A stretch of DNA of 64,000 bases from Brachionus koreanus. Its lineage: Eukaryota > Rotifera > Eurotatoria > Ploima > Brachionidae. Location: positions 4,799,851 to 4,863,850 of the forward strand of contig PJRA01000263.1 of assembly GCA_016987375.1 (NCBI GenBank). The letters are read 5' to 3'. Below the pieces are notes generated by a model. The model was not told the DNA's origin, searched no databases, and was given only the letters and a program-made list of their open reading frames with translations. The position numbers and the translations under genes were made by a program. Of this stretch, positions 35,489 to 49,100 are shown in pieces; the stretch's first letter is position 1, and each line of letters opens with the position of its first letter.

Positions 35489-38400
35489 GAGATAATTGCA
35501 TGAGAGTTGAAAGGAAAAGCTTTCTTGCAAAGTTTAGAATTTTTCAGCTGCTGTGACTGTTAGACATGTTTTCTTCTTAAACAAAGATTTTAACAAAGGT
35601 TGTCTGATAGTCTAGTAAATTTAAACCGAAAGCTTCAAGGTGGCTTTAGATAAGTTCAACATAATTGGCTGCTACAGTGCTACATTGCCACAAAGCAGAA
35701 TTGGACTCAGATATTTATTTGAATGTCGCAGCAATTACTAGCTAATTTTTTTCGTTTTAACTTTAAAGAAGGACATTTCTTCAATTCAGTTGATCTCAAA
35801 AAGTATTGAATGTATTATTTTTTTTTAACTAAATATAAACTTCTATTTTCTATCAATTATTATACACTTTAATTCCTTTAAATCTAAAGAAGCTTTCAAA
35901 AATAAAGTAGTTTTATGTTCATTTCCCAATAAATTAATCTCCAATTATTCTAAATTTTAATTTTTCAATTAATTTTTATACTTAAGTTTTCTAGTCAGTA
36001 TATAATATGTATTAGCGAAAATCTTGGCAAATTAATATTGAAAAAGATCAAAGATTTAATGAGATTTTAATTCAATTATTTTTTTGTTTAATAAAATAAA
36101 TATAATAGAAAATACAGAATTTGGCAATGATAATAATATCTATAAAGTTTAAAGAAAATAAATCCCACTTTTAAGTACAAATTTATCTAAAAAAAGTTTT
36201 TTAATTAATTTTTTTTAAAAGACAAAAATTAAAATGTAAAATATCTATAATAAAAAGTAACAAATAAGCATGGAAAACTAGTTCAAAAATTATTTTATTC
36301 TTTAATAATCTATTTAAATCGAAATTTTTTCTCATTGATTAGATTTATAAAGAAGAAATAGAAATAGAAATTAATAATAGAAATTTAAATCCATTTTCGA
36401 AATTTGTTTTAATCTTTAATTATACATGAGACATATATAGACAAATATTTTGAACCAGACTTGTTAAATTTTATAAATAGAACTCACACTAATGTACTTT
36501 TCGTGCATTATCTAATTCGAATTCGTCTATTTTTAAATTATTCTTGATTTATTTTTCTTTTTATACACTTGATAATAAAGATTTTTTTTTCAAAATCGAT
36601 GTTTAATTTGATTTTTCTTAAATATTGACCATTTCTAATATCGCGTCTGTTATTTTTACTTTAAGCTTTTGTTTGAGATTTTAATCATTCTTAATTTTTT
36701 ATTTTAAATATTTAAATAAATTATTAGTGAAGCTTGTGAATATATAATCTTTTAAAACTAGAAGCACTTTTTTGTTGAAGAAGCCAACGCAAAACAAATA
36801 GCATATTTGCAAGAATTAACTGACATTTCGTCAAAGAAGAGAAACTTTTTGTTAAGTATCTAATTCTCAGATGAATACTTATTTTTAAATTTTAAAAATT
36901 AATTTTCCTTTTCATTTAGAATTAAAAAAAATTTTGTTGAAAGTTGATCATAAAATGTCATTAAATTAAGAAACCATTTTTATGAATACTTAAAAAAGAA
37001 CTTAATTAATGATGAGATGTGCAAAATAATAACCTAATTTTTCAAAATCAAAATTGATCTTAGTAAAAATGCTTTAATTTAATGTAAACATATTTTTGTT
37101 TCTTGTTAATCTAAAGAAATGGTAATTAGTTCATTTTTTAGTTTAACTATAAACTTTGTTAAAAATGTCATGTAGCCAAATTCAAGCTATTATGTTAAAT
37201 TTTATGTTATATTAAATTTTATATTAAAACTATTTTATCTTAGATTCTAGATGAATAATTAAAATTAGATAATTGTCTTTATTCTAATTAATATAACTAT
37301 AATGAAATTTAATTATGCATAGATATCTTTAAAATACAAAACTCAATTTTTTTAAAAGATTCACAGTGGTTGTTAGGATAAAATTAAAATTTTATTTTTG
37401 TATTTTTAAGTGTTTTATTGTTAATTTGAACTTGCTCTCTCATTAAATCATTTCTTTTTGGAAAAGATCTTTTATGATATTTTCTCGTTTATTTTTTTGG
37501 TTTACTCCACACCATTTGCACACTTTTGATTTATCCGGACATACTCTCAAAAGCCTTGTAAATTCTGACAGAAAATTGAAAGATCTATAAACCTCAAGAT
37601 CTCAAGGTCATCTAAAAAATATGTTTAGTTGGCATTTCTAAGGTAAAAAAAAAACATGAAGTTCGGGTTTGACTTAACAACCACTTTGTGGCTGTTAAAA
37701 AAACTGGAGTATGTGTTAAAGGTATCTACTATGCACATCATTAATTTATTTAATCATAAAGATGTTAAATAAATATTTTTTAACTTAATATAATTTTTTT
37801 TCGAATAAAAAAAGTTTCAACTTGGTGGCATGATACGCTTTAGATAAATAATTACTGACAATTGAATTAATTTTAGAATAAACATGAACTCTTAGATTAA
37901 AAAGAAAAAATTATAAGTCAACATCAATTATAAAGAAATTAAATTTATTTATTTGCGTATGAGCATTAGATGTAAGTTTCTACTAGTTCACTTTTGCTAA
38001 TATTTCACTTCACATGTCTATCTAACAATCAAATGTCTGTTTGTTTTCTCATTTTGTTCATTTTCTGGCTAACTGCATTGTAAATGTATAAGTTTTTTTT
38101 ATTCTAAGAAAATTAGGATTAAATAAGGAATTTTTTCGTATACGCTAGTTAAATGTTCAGTCTAGAAATCACTGTTTTTTTAATGCAAGTCAATCAAAGT
38201 CAACTTATTTTGATTCTATTTTGAAATAGTAGTTAAAATTTTTTGAGGAGCAATTATCTTAGATGAGCTAACGATAAATGTATGCACAGGACTTTTAGAA
38301 CCTAAAGAGAACTGATAATCTTTATATCAATAGACTATGAAACTAGCTAATGAGCAGTAACTGTCTTTTAGAACATATCAAATTTATTCGGAATATACAG

Positions 38401-39314
38401 CTGATTGTTATTTTTTAAAAATGAGATAAAGATTAGAACAGCTCTAATTTGTTCACTACTCTAGTCTATTCAAAAAGAAGTCGAATTTTTAAATAGTGAT
38501 AAGTTTAAACATCCTTCACCCATGCTATTACATAAAAGAGTAGATTATTCAAGGATCTGCAGTCCAATTGAAAGTTTTGATCTTTTTATTTAATAATAAA
38601 TAATATTTTATTTAATATTAGTACTTGAATAAAATTTAATTTTTTAATCGAATTTTACATTGATTACATTAGTTTGAAAAGCTTTAAAGTCTAATCGATT
38701 CTTTAAAGCATAAAGTATTAGGTCTTTTAATGTAATTTCAATCATTTAAACTAATAAATAAATTCAGAAAAGAATGTTAAATAAAAAATTTTAAAAAAAT
38801 TTTTTTCAAATTTTAGTAAATTTTTCATTTAGCTTATATAAAACATTTTAAAAAATACAGCATCCATTTTTTCTATAAATTTTAGTTAAATAAAAGCAAT
38901 TTAAGACTATAAAATAAATTTAAACATAAGTTTCTATATAAAAAAAATTCAATAAATCACCTAATTAGTATTTATCTTAGTCAAAGCAAAATGTGACTAC
39001 TTTAAAGGCTTAATTGCTTACCTTAACAACAAACTATTCATTTATGTACAATTAATAAGCCTAATTTTACGACACGCTGTCATTTTTTGTACATACGCAT
39101 GTAAATTTTTACAAACAACCAAGCTACGTTTTTAAGTTAAATATTGTATTCAAAATGTTGAATTTTAAGGTCGTCATCATATGTCTAATATATGGCCGAG
39201 ATAGACGACTACGGACAAATGTTTTTCGTACACACATGACCTTTTTTTTCAAAATCAAGTTTAACTCATTTTTTTTTTTGCTCATAGATAACTTACCGAG
39301 ACGAGATAACAAAA
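35489..39314. other. Region upstream of aPKC
   Basis: About 3.8 kb of AT-rich DNA with no coding frame that I can support. The last 250 bp before the aPKC start become less AT-rich and probably contain the 5' UTR and promoter. Confidence 0.45.
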
Positions 39315-39329
39315 ATGAAAAGTTGTTGA
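39315..39329 (+). promoter_or_regulatory. Minimal upstream ORF of aPKC
   Basis: An ATG at 39315 opens a four-codon frame (M-K-S-C) ending TGA at 39327-39329, one base before the aPKC ATG at 39331. If the transcript includes it, ribosomes would have to leak past or reinitiate at almost the same spot, so it could damp translation. Confidence 0.4.
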
Positions 39330-39330
39330 A

Positions 39331-42300
39331 ATGAGCGCTCAAATCGATCAAAACTTTCAAAACCAGCCAAATTTGTCGACCTCGATCTCGTCGTCAGGCT
39401 CGACTTCACCCATCTCGTACAATCAAACCAATTACTTTAGCACTTTGACTGTTCCATTGAAAAATGACATTGACGTTGACTTCTCGTCACAATGCAACAT
39501 CAACTCACAAAAGCACAAAATGCCTCTCGACGACTCGGACATTAAAATTCAAGTTTATTACTGTGGTCTTATTATGGTGATTTACATAAAAAACAGCCTC
39601 AAAATAGAAGAGTTCTACTCAACATTGAGGGAAATATGCAAGTTTGACGAGCAGCAATTGTTTACTATTAAATGGGTGGATGAAGAGGGCGATCCGTGCA
39701 CGGTTAGTAGTCAAATAGAGCTCGATGAAGCGCTTAGACTTTACTATGTGAATAAGGAAAGTGAGCTCGTAGTGCACATATTCGCCAATATCCCGGAACG
39801 ACCGGGAACTCAGTGTGCAGGCGAGGACCGATCGATTTACCGGAGAGGAGCGCGCAGATGGCGCAAAATTTATCTTGTCAATGGCCACAAGTATCAAGCC
39901 AAAAGATTTGCCAGAACAGCGCTGTGTGGTGTGTGTCAAGATCGAATTTGGGGTCTGGGCCGCCAAGGATACAAATGTTTGGAATGCAAAATAATGGTTC
40001 ACAAAAGATGCCACAAATTTATTAAGTTGACCTGCAATGAAATACTTGTCCAGCAGCAGCATTTGCATCAGCAACAATTGAGCTCTTATATGTCGACTAG
40101 TTCGGCGCCGCCGGCTATTCCCATCTCGACTTCGTCCAATTCCATAGGATCCAATATGAACCAAAACCCCGCTTTGATTGAGGATCTAAAACAAGCTCAG
40201 AAAAAACAAAATAATTTAAACAAAAATGATTTGTTCAATGATTTACATAACACGAACAAAACTAGCTCGCCACTAGTTGGCAAAAATAAGTCGTTTAATG
40301 CCAAACTAAGCAATTTGCTCAATAAACAAAGCAGTGCAATTGATAAGAGCAAAAATGAAAATGAAATCGATGTTGATTATTCAGGTAAATATATTTTTTT
40401 ATTATTTTTTATTTATAAAAAAATTGATTAAAATTATTTGAGAATTTTACAAATAAACAGATTTATGGTTAATTTTACTAATAAGGTTATTTAGGACAAT
40501 TTGCCTAAGGATACTCTACTAATTTTTTCTTTCGAATTAAATGATGATTGTTTTAATTCTTAAGTTTAAAAAGTAAATATTTCATTTTAAAGCGATAAAA
40601 AGCTGTGTATAATGATGACAGAAAATTAGTCTTTTTCCTAATTTAACACTTTCAGATCCATTCGGTTCCATTAGGAAAAATTCGCATATTAAACTTGAGT
40701 TTATCAATCTGTTAACCTCTAAACAAATGACAAATTGAAGCTTATGATCGCATCATGCTAAATAGTTATTTAAAACAGAGATTTCAAATGTTAAAAATTT
40801 TTTTACTATAAAATTAAATTCAGAAACAATTTTTTCATTAAAAAAAAATTGTTTATTCACACACAAATATAATTGATCATTTTGTTTGCATAAAATTTAA
40901 ACTGCTTATTTTTGGAGAAATAAAAAATGACGTTTAGCATGGAATACTTATTTAAAAACATGCCACGAATTAAAAATTTGTAATCACAAAAATATTTTTC
41001 AATAAATTTAAAATATCTGTATTAATATAATTAGCTTTAAAGGATATTTTAATTTTAAAAAATTTTCTAAGAAATAGTGTACAAATGTTTCAATACGTAT
41101 GTAATGAAACAATGCTTGTTCTTAACAAAATAAAATAATTTTAGTTTACCGAATGTTAGAATTAAATGCTTTCTTCAATTTGTTTTAAAAACATGTATAA
41201 AATATTTAACAAATTTTAAAATCAGGTTTTTTTTTTAAATTTTGTAGAATTTTTAATTTAAAATTTTGATGCATAGACATTTTTTATGTAAACCATAACC
41301 ATAACCTGTTAGACCATAACCAAGTATGTACATAATTCTTCATGTATAAAAATTTTGCAGTAATTTGTAAACAAAAAATTAGGCTTCCATAGCAAGGCTA
41401 CTTAAAGCTTAATATTATTAGTATTATTATTTTGATCAAATGATCATATTTCATTATTATTTTATAAACTACTAAAATCCATGTTTTTCTCATGCGACTG
41501 AAAGAAAGGATTTACTTTCATTCCAGACTGCCGGTATTCAAACTCAAACTATATTTTTAATAAATAAAAAAATTAAGCAAACATTGATTTTGTAAAATTT
41601 GGTACAAAATAAAAAAATAGAAGCACAATAAAAAATAATAGTTGCACAACAAGTCAAAGTCTGGTTATGGTGTGCAAAATCTCTGCAAATGCAATAAAGC
41701 CAAATTTGTCTAATTTTAAATATTGCAAAATTTGCATGAGTTTTACCAGAATGTTGATAATAATGCAACTTTGAATGTTGCATCATATTGCATTTGCATA
41801 ACTTGCTTTTTACTTTTAAAAGAAAATTTATAAGAATTTTTAGCATTTTGTTCTGTTCTATTGTACTAAATTTCACAAAACCCAAACATTTAATATTAAC
41901 TTTGAATTTATGTTTCTGAAATAAATTTTTTACTCTTAAAATATTCAAAAACCTAATATAAATGATAATTTTTGATCATTTTAATTTGATCATAAACTTA
42001 AAGCGTATTGTCAAATTTTCAATTTAATAAGAGAAATTAAATTTTTTTCTAGACTTATAATTTAAATAAAACCAACTGTAGTCAAAATGATAAAATATTA
42101 AAGGCCTGATTGAATTTATTAATTCTAATTTTGCAGTTAAAAAATAGAATTTTTATCATGAGAATTGAGAATATCAAACTAAAATTATATTATTATTATT
42201 ATTCAGAAAACACCTCATGGGTGATGTTAAAAAAATAAAAAAGAATTTAAAATAGTAAAAAAAATCTATTTTAATATGATTTGAGGAGTAGTTTCAGGAT

Positions 42301-43613
42301 TTTTCTATTTATCTCATTCAATTTTTTATATGTAAAAATTATAATGTAAAATTAAAGACCGAATCCAAATATTTGAAAATGAATTAAGAAAATTTTCAAA
42401 ATTTATAAGAATTAATCTTTGATTTAATTTAATTAAATTTAATTTTTAAAATTAAAATGAAATAAAATGCATTGTACTAAAATAAAAATAATTTAAAGGT
42501 AAAGAAATCGATGAACATAAAGCTAATAAAGCAGTAGAAAAACATTCAAATTCAAAAAGCAATCAAATAAGCCTAGATCAATTTGATTTGATAAAAGTAA
42601 TTGGTCGCGGCTCATATGCCAAAGTGTTTTTGGCCGAATACAAAAAAACCAAAAAGTGCTATGCTATGAAAGTTATTAAAAAATCGATTGTAAACGATGA
42701 TGAAGACATCGATTGGGTTCAGACAGAAAAACACGTTTTTGAACAAGCAACCAATCATCCATTTTTGGTCGGTCTACATTCTTGTTTCCAAACTGAATCA
42801 AGACTATTTTTTGTCATTGAATATTTATGTGGCGGTGATTTGATGTATCATATGCAACGCAAACGACGTTTGCCTGAGGACCATGCTCGATTTTATTCAG
42901 CTGAGATCTCAGTCGCTTTAGGATTTTTACACTCTAGAGGAATCATTTACAGAGACTTGAAACTAGACAATGTATTACTTGACATAGAAGGACATGTTAA
43001 ATTAACCGATTATGGTATGTGTAAGGAAAGTCTTGGGAAAAACGAAAAAACAAGCACTTTCTGTGGCACACCGAACTACATAGCTCCTGAAATGTTGCGC
43101 GGCGAAGACTATGATTTCAGTGTAGATTGGTGGGCATTAGGCGTTTTGCTATACGAAATGATGGCTGGTAGATCTCCATTCGAACCGGTTAATGAAAATC
43201 CCGGAGACAACCCTGACTTGAACACAGAAGATCATCTATTTCAGGTCATTTTAGAAAAGCCAATACGCATACCGAGAAGTTTGAGTGTGCGTGCAGCATC
43301 AGTGCTTAAGGGCTTTCTTCAAAAGCAGCCCACAGAGAGACTGGCCTCACACGACGGCCTCAACGAAGTCAAACAGCATTTATTCTTTAGACCTATTGAC
43401 TGGAATTTACTAGAACAGCGCATGATTCAACCGCCTTACAAGCCACCGGTTCAGAATGAAAGAGACTTGAATAATATTGACGAGTTATTCACTAGAGAAC
43501 CAGTAATGCTGACGCCTGACACTCCGAACACTTTGGCGCGCATTCAACAAAACGAGTTCGACGGATTCGAATACATCAATCCACTTATCTTATCAGATGA
43601 GATACCAGTGTAA
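39331..43613 (+). CDS. PRKCI: Atypical protein kinase C
   Basis: Two exons, 39331-40384 and 42499-43613 (phase 1), give 722 residues. aPKC binds Par6 through PB1 and, with Par3, sets apical-basal polarity. Visible in order: Ser-rich N-terminus; PB1 (about 70-155) with the OPCA acidic motif [11 protein letters not shown]; pseudosubstrate [12 protein letters not shown]; one C1 domain with complete zinc ligands (HKYQ...CGVC...CLEC...HKRC...C); a long Gln/Ser/Asn-rich linker; kinase domain with [23 protein letters not shown], the aPKC-specific DYG instead of DFG, activation loop [14 protein letters not shown], turn motif MLTPDTP and hydrophobic motif FDGFEYIN with the phosphomimetic Glu. The C-terminus ends EIPV, a possible PDZ ligand. 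The linker is much longer than in vertebrate PKC iota (596 residues overall). Confidence 0.97.
40385..42498. other. aPKC intron
   Basis: A 2.1-kb intron separating the regulatory and kinase exons. It contains an inverted pair GCAAATGCAATA (41685-41696) and TATTGCATTTGC (41786-41797), and two ATTTGCAT octamers (41730, 41792). A short ATT repeat lies near 42188-42204. No nested gene found. Confidence 0.5.
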
Positions 43614-45560
43614 AATTAAAACTAGTGTGTGTTTTTTTTTATGTTTTAAATCTTTTAGATGTTTAATTTAATGTAATTTTGGCTTAAATTTGTGAAAATA
43701 TGCACTTATTAAAAATCTCAATCAATTTTGTTTTTATTGTGATTTCGATTTAGTTAGGTTTGATCAGAATAGCTTTAAAAACGATTCTAACCTATTTCGA
43801 TTCCATTTTATACAAAAAAAAATTTATACAAATAACTTTATACATCTTAATTGTTAAATTTCTTTTTTTTTTTTATAATTAATAAATAAATGATAATTGT
43901 TTTAATATTAAAAATTTCATTTAAATATAATTAGATTAAAATTTTAAAAGAAAAAAGTTGCATTTTTTTAATTTTTATTCCTAAAGAAATTTGCTCAATA
44001 AAATTTATTCAAAATTAAATATGGCAATTACTCGCCATTCATCAAAGAAGCAGTAAAATATGTCCGAATAAGCTGTTCAATTTTGCTACCCGCTTTAGAA
44101 ACTTCAGTTTAAAATGACACTTTCAAGCTTTTAAAAGCCTTGAAAAGAGTTTTTTTTTAAACCATTGAGAGAAGAAGATTGTTTTTTTTGTTTAATCAAT
44201 TTTTTAAGTTCAATCCATAATATTGAAATATTATATTTATATTTTTTTATAGCATAAGCTAGTAGTTTGTAGTTTAAGTTTATTAAAAGCGATAGTTATT
44301 AGGGTTCTGAGTGGGATATTTCTTAGGGATCAAAGTTATATTATTTTCGAGGATTTGTGACTGGGCCTATATTCAAACCACAAATTAGTATCCATTTTTT
44401 TATAGGTTTTAGGTAAGAGATGAGTGCGTATTCTTAATAATAACTACATAAAACTGAAAACAAAAATTTTTGGGTATGATATCCAAACCCAACCTGAATT
44501 CATGCTTAAAGGATTATAAAATGATTTAATCCATTTCGAGTTAATATTTAGATAAATATTACATTTAGAGCCAACCACGTTTTTAATTAAATTCAAAATG
44601 TTCATTTGCCTAATTGCATTTGTTTAAGTAGACCAAACCGAAATCTCAAATAAAATCTATCAGATGAAAATTTTAAATAAAATATAAAATCTAAATTCAA
44701 CCTAAGAATTTTTGAAGAATAACAGAATACAAATGCCGAGATTAAAAAAATTAGCCTGTTAAGTAGTTTTAGGAGTCAAATTAATTTATTTTTCTAAAAT
44801 AGACCTAATAAATTGAGTCGAAAGGAATAAGATGAGCTAAAACCAGAACATGTGCTTTCTGGTGGAAGCTATTTTGAAAGTGATGATAGTGAAAACATGA
44901 TAGTTTATCTTTCAACAAATTTCACAATGAAAAATCATTTACTTTCAGCCTCAAGCATTCAAGCCTTAGAAGAATAAAACAAATCCACTCGATTGCATTC
45001 CGTTGTTATTTGTAATGCTTATAATAACAAGTTGTTCACTAATAAGAAAAGTAGAAAATGAATATTTTATTAAAATATTTGCACCATTGTGTCCCCTTAA
45101 GTCCCTTACCGGAAAACACTTCATATAACTGGTAGAAAAAATACAAAAAAAAATGGCTGATTTTTTAAGCATTATATTGAAATTAAAAAAGTAAAGCAGA
45201 TCGTAAAAGCAATGAAATATGCGTAGTTCAACAGCTAAAAAAGAAAAGAACACTTTTTAATTCACATTTATTAAATTTAATGGACGAAAGAAAATCAAAA
45301 ATTTCGAACAGGATAAAGGACTTTTGAGTAAGTACGATCAAGACGAACTGGTATAAGTGAAATCAACGAAAATGAAATTGATCATATAAAAATTTCTGAT
45401 AAACTTAATATCTTTATTTTTTTTGGATTTCAATAAAAGATAAATTGAACTATAGTATTGAATTTTTTTGTTGGCTTAAATTTAGACTTTGATCACTTTA
45501 AAATCAATCTATTGTATCTTTAACTAATAAAATGAAGCAGCAATCACAAGAAGTGTGATT
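43614..45560. other. Intergenic region downstream of aPKC
   Basis: AT-rich DNA. At 44833-44979 a short open stretch reads ELKPEHVLSGGSYFESDDSE and onward, with a stop just before and after; further short open pieces follow to about 45400. They look like degenerate coding DNA, probably old mobile-element sequence next to the LINE at 45561, but I cannot name it. Confidence 0.35.
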
Positions 45561-46104
45561 GATTATGTAATGAAGAAAACTGTAAATGCCAAGGGTATAC
45601 AATGGGATTGATGATTCACAAGTCGAGTGTGTAAACGAATTTACATACTTATGAAGCACCATCAGTACAGCAATGGGATCACAAAAAGACGTTAAGAAAA
45701 GATTAGACTTCGACCAGCATGGAAATCAACCAAGTATAGAAAGGAAACAAAACTTAAACTGTACAATTCTGTAGTAAAAGCAACATTGATGTACGGAAGT
45801 AAATGTTGGGGAATGTGTGAATCTGATAAAAGAAGTCTGAACACCTTCCATACTGGAAGCCTGCGAAGNNNNNNNNNNNNNNNNNNNNNNNNNNNNNNNN
45901 NNNNNNNNNNNNNNNNNNNNNNNNNNNNNNNNNNNNNNNNNNNNNNNNNNNNNNNNNNNNNNNNNNNNGGTTAACAATCATGAAAGAGCTCACCGAAATG
46001 GGAATGACATAGGGAGAAGCAAGTGTGACGGCGAAAGATCGACTTGAGTGGAAATCAAAAGTAATGACCTATGCTCCACAAGGAGCGAATAGGGAAAAAA
46101 AAAT
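45561..46104 (+). mobile_element. LINE 3' end fragment (endonuclease-RT type)
   Basis: C-terminal part of a non-LTR retrotransposon ORF2 with several breaks. Readable pieces are DSQVECVNEFTYL (then a stop in place of Gly), STIST...KDVKKRL, a frameshift to TKYRKETKLKLYNSVVKATL, MYGSKCWGMCESDKRSLNTF, the 100-N gap, then LTIMKELTEMGMT, a stop, GEASVTAKDRLEWKSKVMT and a one-base deletion before the conserved end. It matches the tail at 13751-13888 in inverted orientation, so both belong to one family. The stops and frameshifts show a dead copy. Confidence 0.85.
45869..45968. other. 100-N assembly gap
   Basis: Exactly 100 N bases inside the LINE fragment. This is the usual placeholder for a gap of unknown size, so the true distance may differ and LINE sequence is missing here. 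Confidence 0.99.
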
Positions 46105-49100
46105 CACAAGAAGACATTGATTCCTGCACACAACGACTCAATTTTATAATACCAATAAAATTATTAATAAGAAAAACAAACTTTAAGATGAAATTGTTGG
46201 ATCAAAAACAATTAACTATTTTTAAGCAAATTTGAAAAAAAATTTTCTTAGACTAAAACATTGCTTGTTGTCAGGATATAACCGAACTAAGTGTTGGTGT
46301 TTTTTTTTTAAATAACAACCTAATTATAAGATTATTATTTAAAAAGAAGCATATAATAGAAAATCAGAGTGAAAAATATTGAAAATCATTAGTATTAATT
46401 AGAAAAACTGAAATGTGATTTAAAAAGATTTTAAAAGGATTGTATGATATACAAATTAATTAATTCATGTTTAGTCACAAAATCTTTAAAAATCAAATTT
46501 TTTTGAAAATTTGTAGCTTGATTCATAAAATTTATTCTTTCGACATAAGTATATTTTTACAGTTAAAATATTTTATATTAGATATAGAGGTTTAATAGAA
46601 AAACGATATTTGGAATAAATTTATTTGAGTAAGATTAAGAAATTTACAGAAAAAAAATTTTTTTTTCTTAATTTACTTGTCCTCTAATAAAAATGCTCTC
46701 TAAAAACATTGATTTAAAAAATCAACAAAATATTTCTTAGATTAAGTTGACTGGATATAAATATTAGAAAAAATAATAAAGGCTTTTTTCATTTAAGAAT
46801 TATTTGCTTTTTATTTTTGTTTCAATCAGATATTATAAATCCCATATTCCCTTGCATAAATAGTTGTACCCAAAATTGTCTGTCTTTGAATAATTTTGAC
46901 ATTACCTTACAGAAAATTTAGTTCAAATAAGATATTTTGTATAAATATTAAGCTGAATTATCAGAAAAAGATGAAGCAGATCGGAAGTTGCTTCGCTTTA
47001 AAAATGGGTGTCTTAAGGGGTTCACTTATTTGCAAGTGAATACGAGAAAATTAGGTATTATTTCAATAATTCATTCGATTCATTTAATTATTAAAAAAAT
47101 TCAGATAATGCTGATAAGTGAATATAAAGCTTATATCAATGAGCGAATTGGAAAAAATGCTCTTTCAATTTAAATTATTTGATTAAATTTAATTCTTTAA
47201 CTTAAAAATATTTCTCTCTTAAACCAATCTCCTCTATAAAAATATAAAAATAATTAAAAAATAAAACCTGAATTTTTTTTAAAATTTTTTGATATTCTAT
47301 AAAATAAACAAATTTAATGCTTGATAATAGATAAAATAAATAAAAAAATACTCTAAATTATATTAGAATTAATGATTAGTATATAAGTTAAATTTTAAAA
47401 TAAGGATCAATATGATTTTTTCAATTTATTATTTGGCTTATTTAAGCCATGAACAGATAATTTATTTGTATCATTACTCTTGAATAAAGGAAATTTGTTT
47501 TTTTGATTTTAATTTAATACTTCATGAAAAAAACAAAAATTTAAGAGACAACAAATAATCTTGAAAATTTTTCTTATATAATTTGCCTATTGTGTTTTCA
47601 TCTAATTAAAGTAAAATGTTTATTTCCCCACAAAGAAAGCTAATTTTAGCATAGTTTGTTTAAATATTTTATTCAATTTTTCATTTCTTTAGATGAGTTT
47701 TTAAAAAAAAATTTAAATTGTTATTGTTTTTAAAAGAGGAGCGTTAATTTTTTTTTTATTATTTGAATAATTTTTTATAATTCTCATAGAATAGAATCTA
47801 ATGAGATTTTAATACTAAAACATTTTTATTCGTCATTAAAAAAAATCATAGCTTCAAATTTGAATTTTTACAAAAATATTTTAAAGGAAACATATCAATT
47901 AGAGACAAAAGCTTAATTTTGATTTATAGAACTGAATAATTAGTGAATATTTATTGAAACAATTATAAAAATATTAGAAGAAAAAACAAAAAACTCAAAT
48001 GTATAAATTATTTTAAATTAATTAATTAGACTCACTAGAGAAAAAAACGTGAAAAGTGACTCTTATAATAGCTCGTTTTTTCAATGAAAAAGATAAAAAG
48101 TCTAAAGTAATTTTTTTCAAATTAGAACAAAAATTTAAAAATAATTTAATTTTTATTTTTAGAAAATTTATTTAGTATTTGTTATTCTAACATTCGATTT
48201 TGTATAATTTTATTTTAAAAGATTTTTCAACATTATTGTAATTTTTCATAATATTTTTCCTCAATTAATTGATAATTAAAATTTATATTTTTTTAACGAT
48301 TGTTTCTTTAGTTTTTTATTCAAAATTTTTAATCAAAACATTTTTCCTTAAAGCGTAAAATAAGTATCATGAAAATTCTGGCAATAGTTTTATTCTAGGA
48401 TAATCAAAAATGGAAATTTTTTTTAACAATCTAGTATTTATATGAGTTTTAATATTAGTATAAATGCTATGCAGACATATTAAGTCGGATATCATCTATA
48501 CCATAAGCAATATTTTGTATTTTTACCTCTAAAATCTAGTTTTAAGTTAACTTTTTCAATCGGCTGCTATTCAGCTGGATTAATACAATTGAATATGGTT
48601 TCCCACTATTAAATTGTTTATTAAATAAAGTTTAATAATGTTTGTTGAATCATCTTTATTTAGATTTAAACATCAAAATTAAAAATTCGAATTATGAAAA
48701 AAAGAACGTATTCATTTTAGTTTTATTTCTTACATTAAAAGCTACTTTTAAAGCATTTTCCTTTGTTTCTAGCTAGTTTTTTTTAAGAAAGTGTTTTACA
48801 GGAAAAAATTCATATTTATAATTTAAAATTAAAAGAAAAAAAAGAATGTAATTTTTATAGAGAGTTTCATGCATTTTTTAAAACGGAAATTGAGGAAAAT
48901 TTAAGTGATAACATTTATTCCAAAATTTGACAAGAAAAATTCTCTATTAAATAAATTTAGATCATTATGAACATTTTTTACTTTATTAGAATTAGAATTA
49001 AAATATCACTTAATGTGATTCAGCAAAAAAATCGATCAACTTAAAATAAAAAAAAATTAAAGATTTTATTTGTTTGGTATTAAAAAGGTATTTTAGATGT

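Noticed and set aside
39619..40164. 181-codon minus-strand open frame
   Set aside because: Antisense to the PB1/C1 exon of aPKC, where lower AT content leaves long frames open by chance.
44966..45253. 95-codon minus-strand open frame
   Set aside because: Mostly Phe/Ile/Leu from T-rich DNA with no domain; best explained as chance or decayed mobile-element sequence.
46978..46987. AGATCGGAAG, which looks like the start of a sequencing adapter
   Set aside because: The match stops after ten bases and the flanks read like ordinary genomic sequence, so chance is more likely than adapter contamination.
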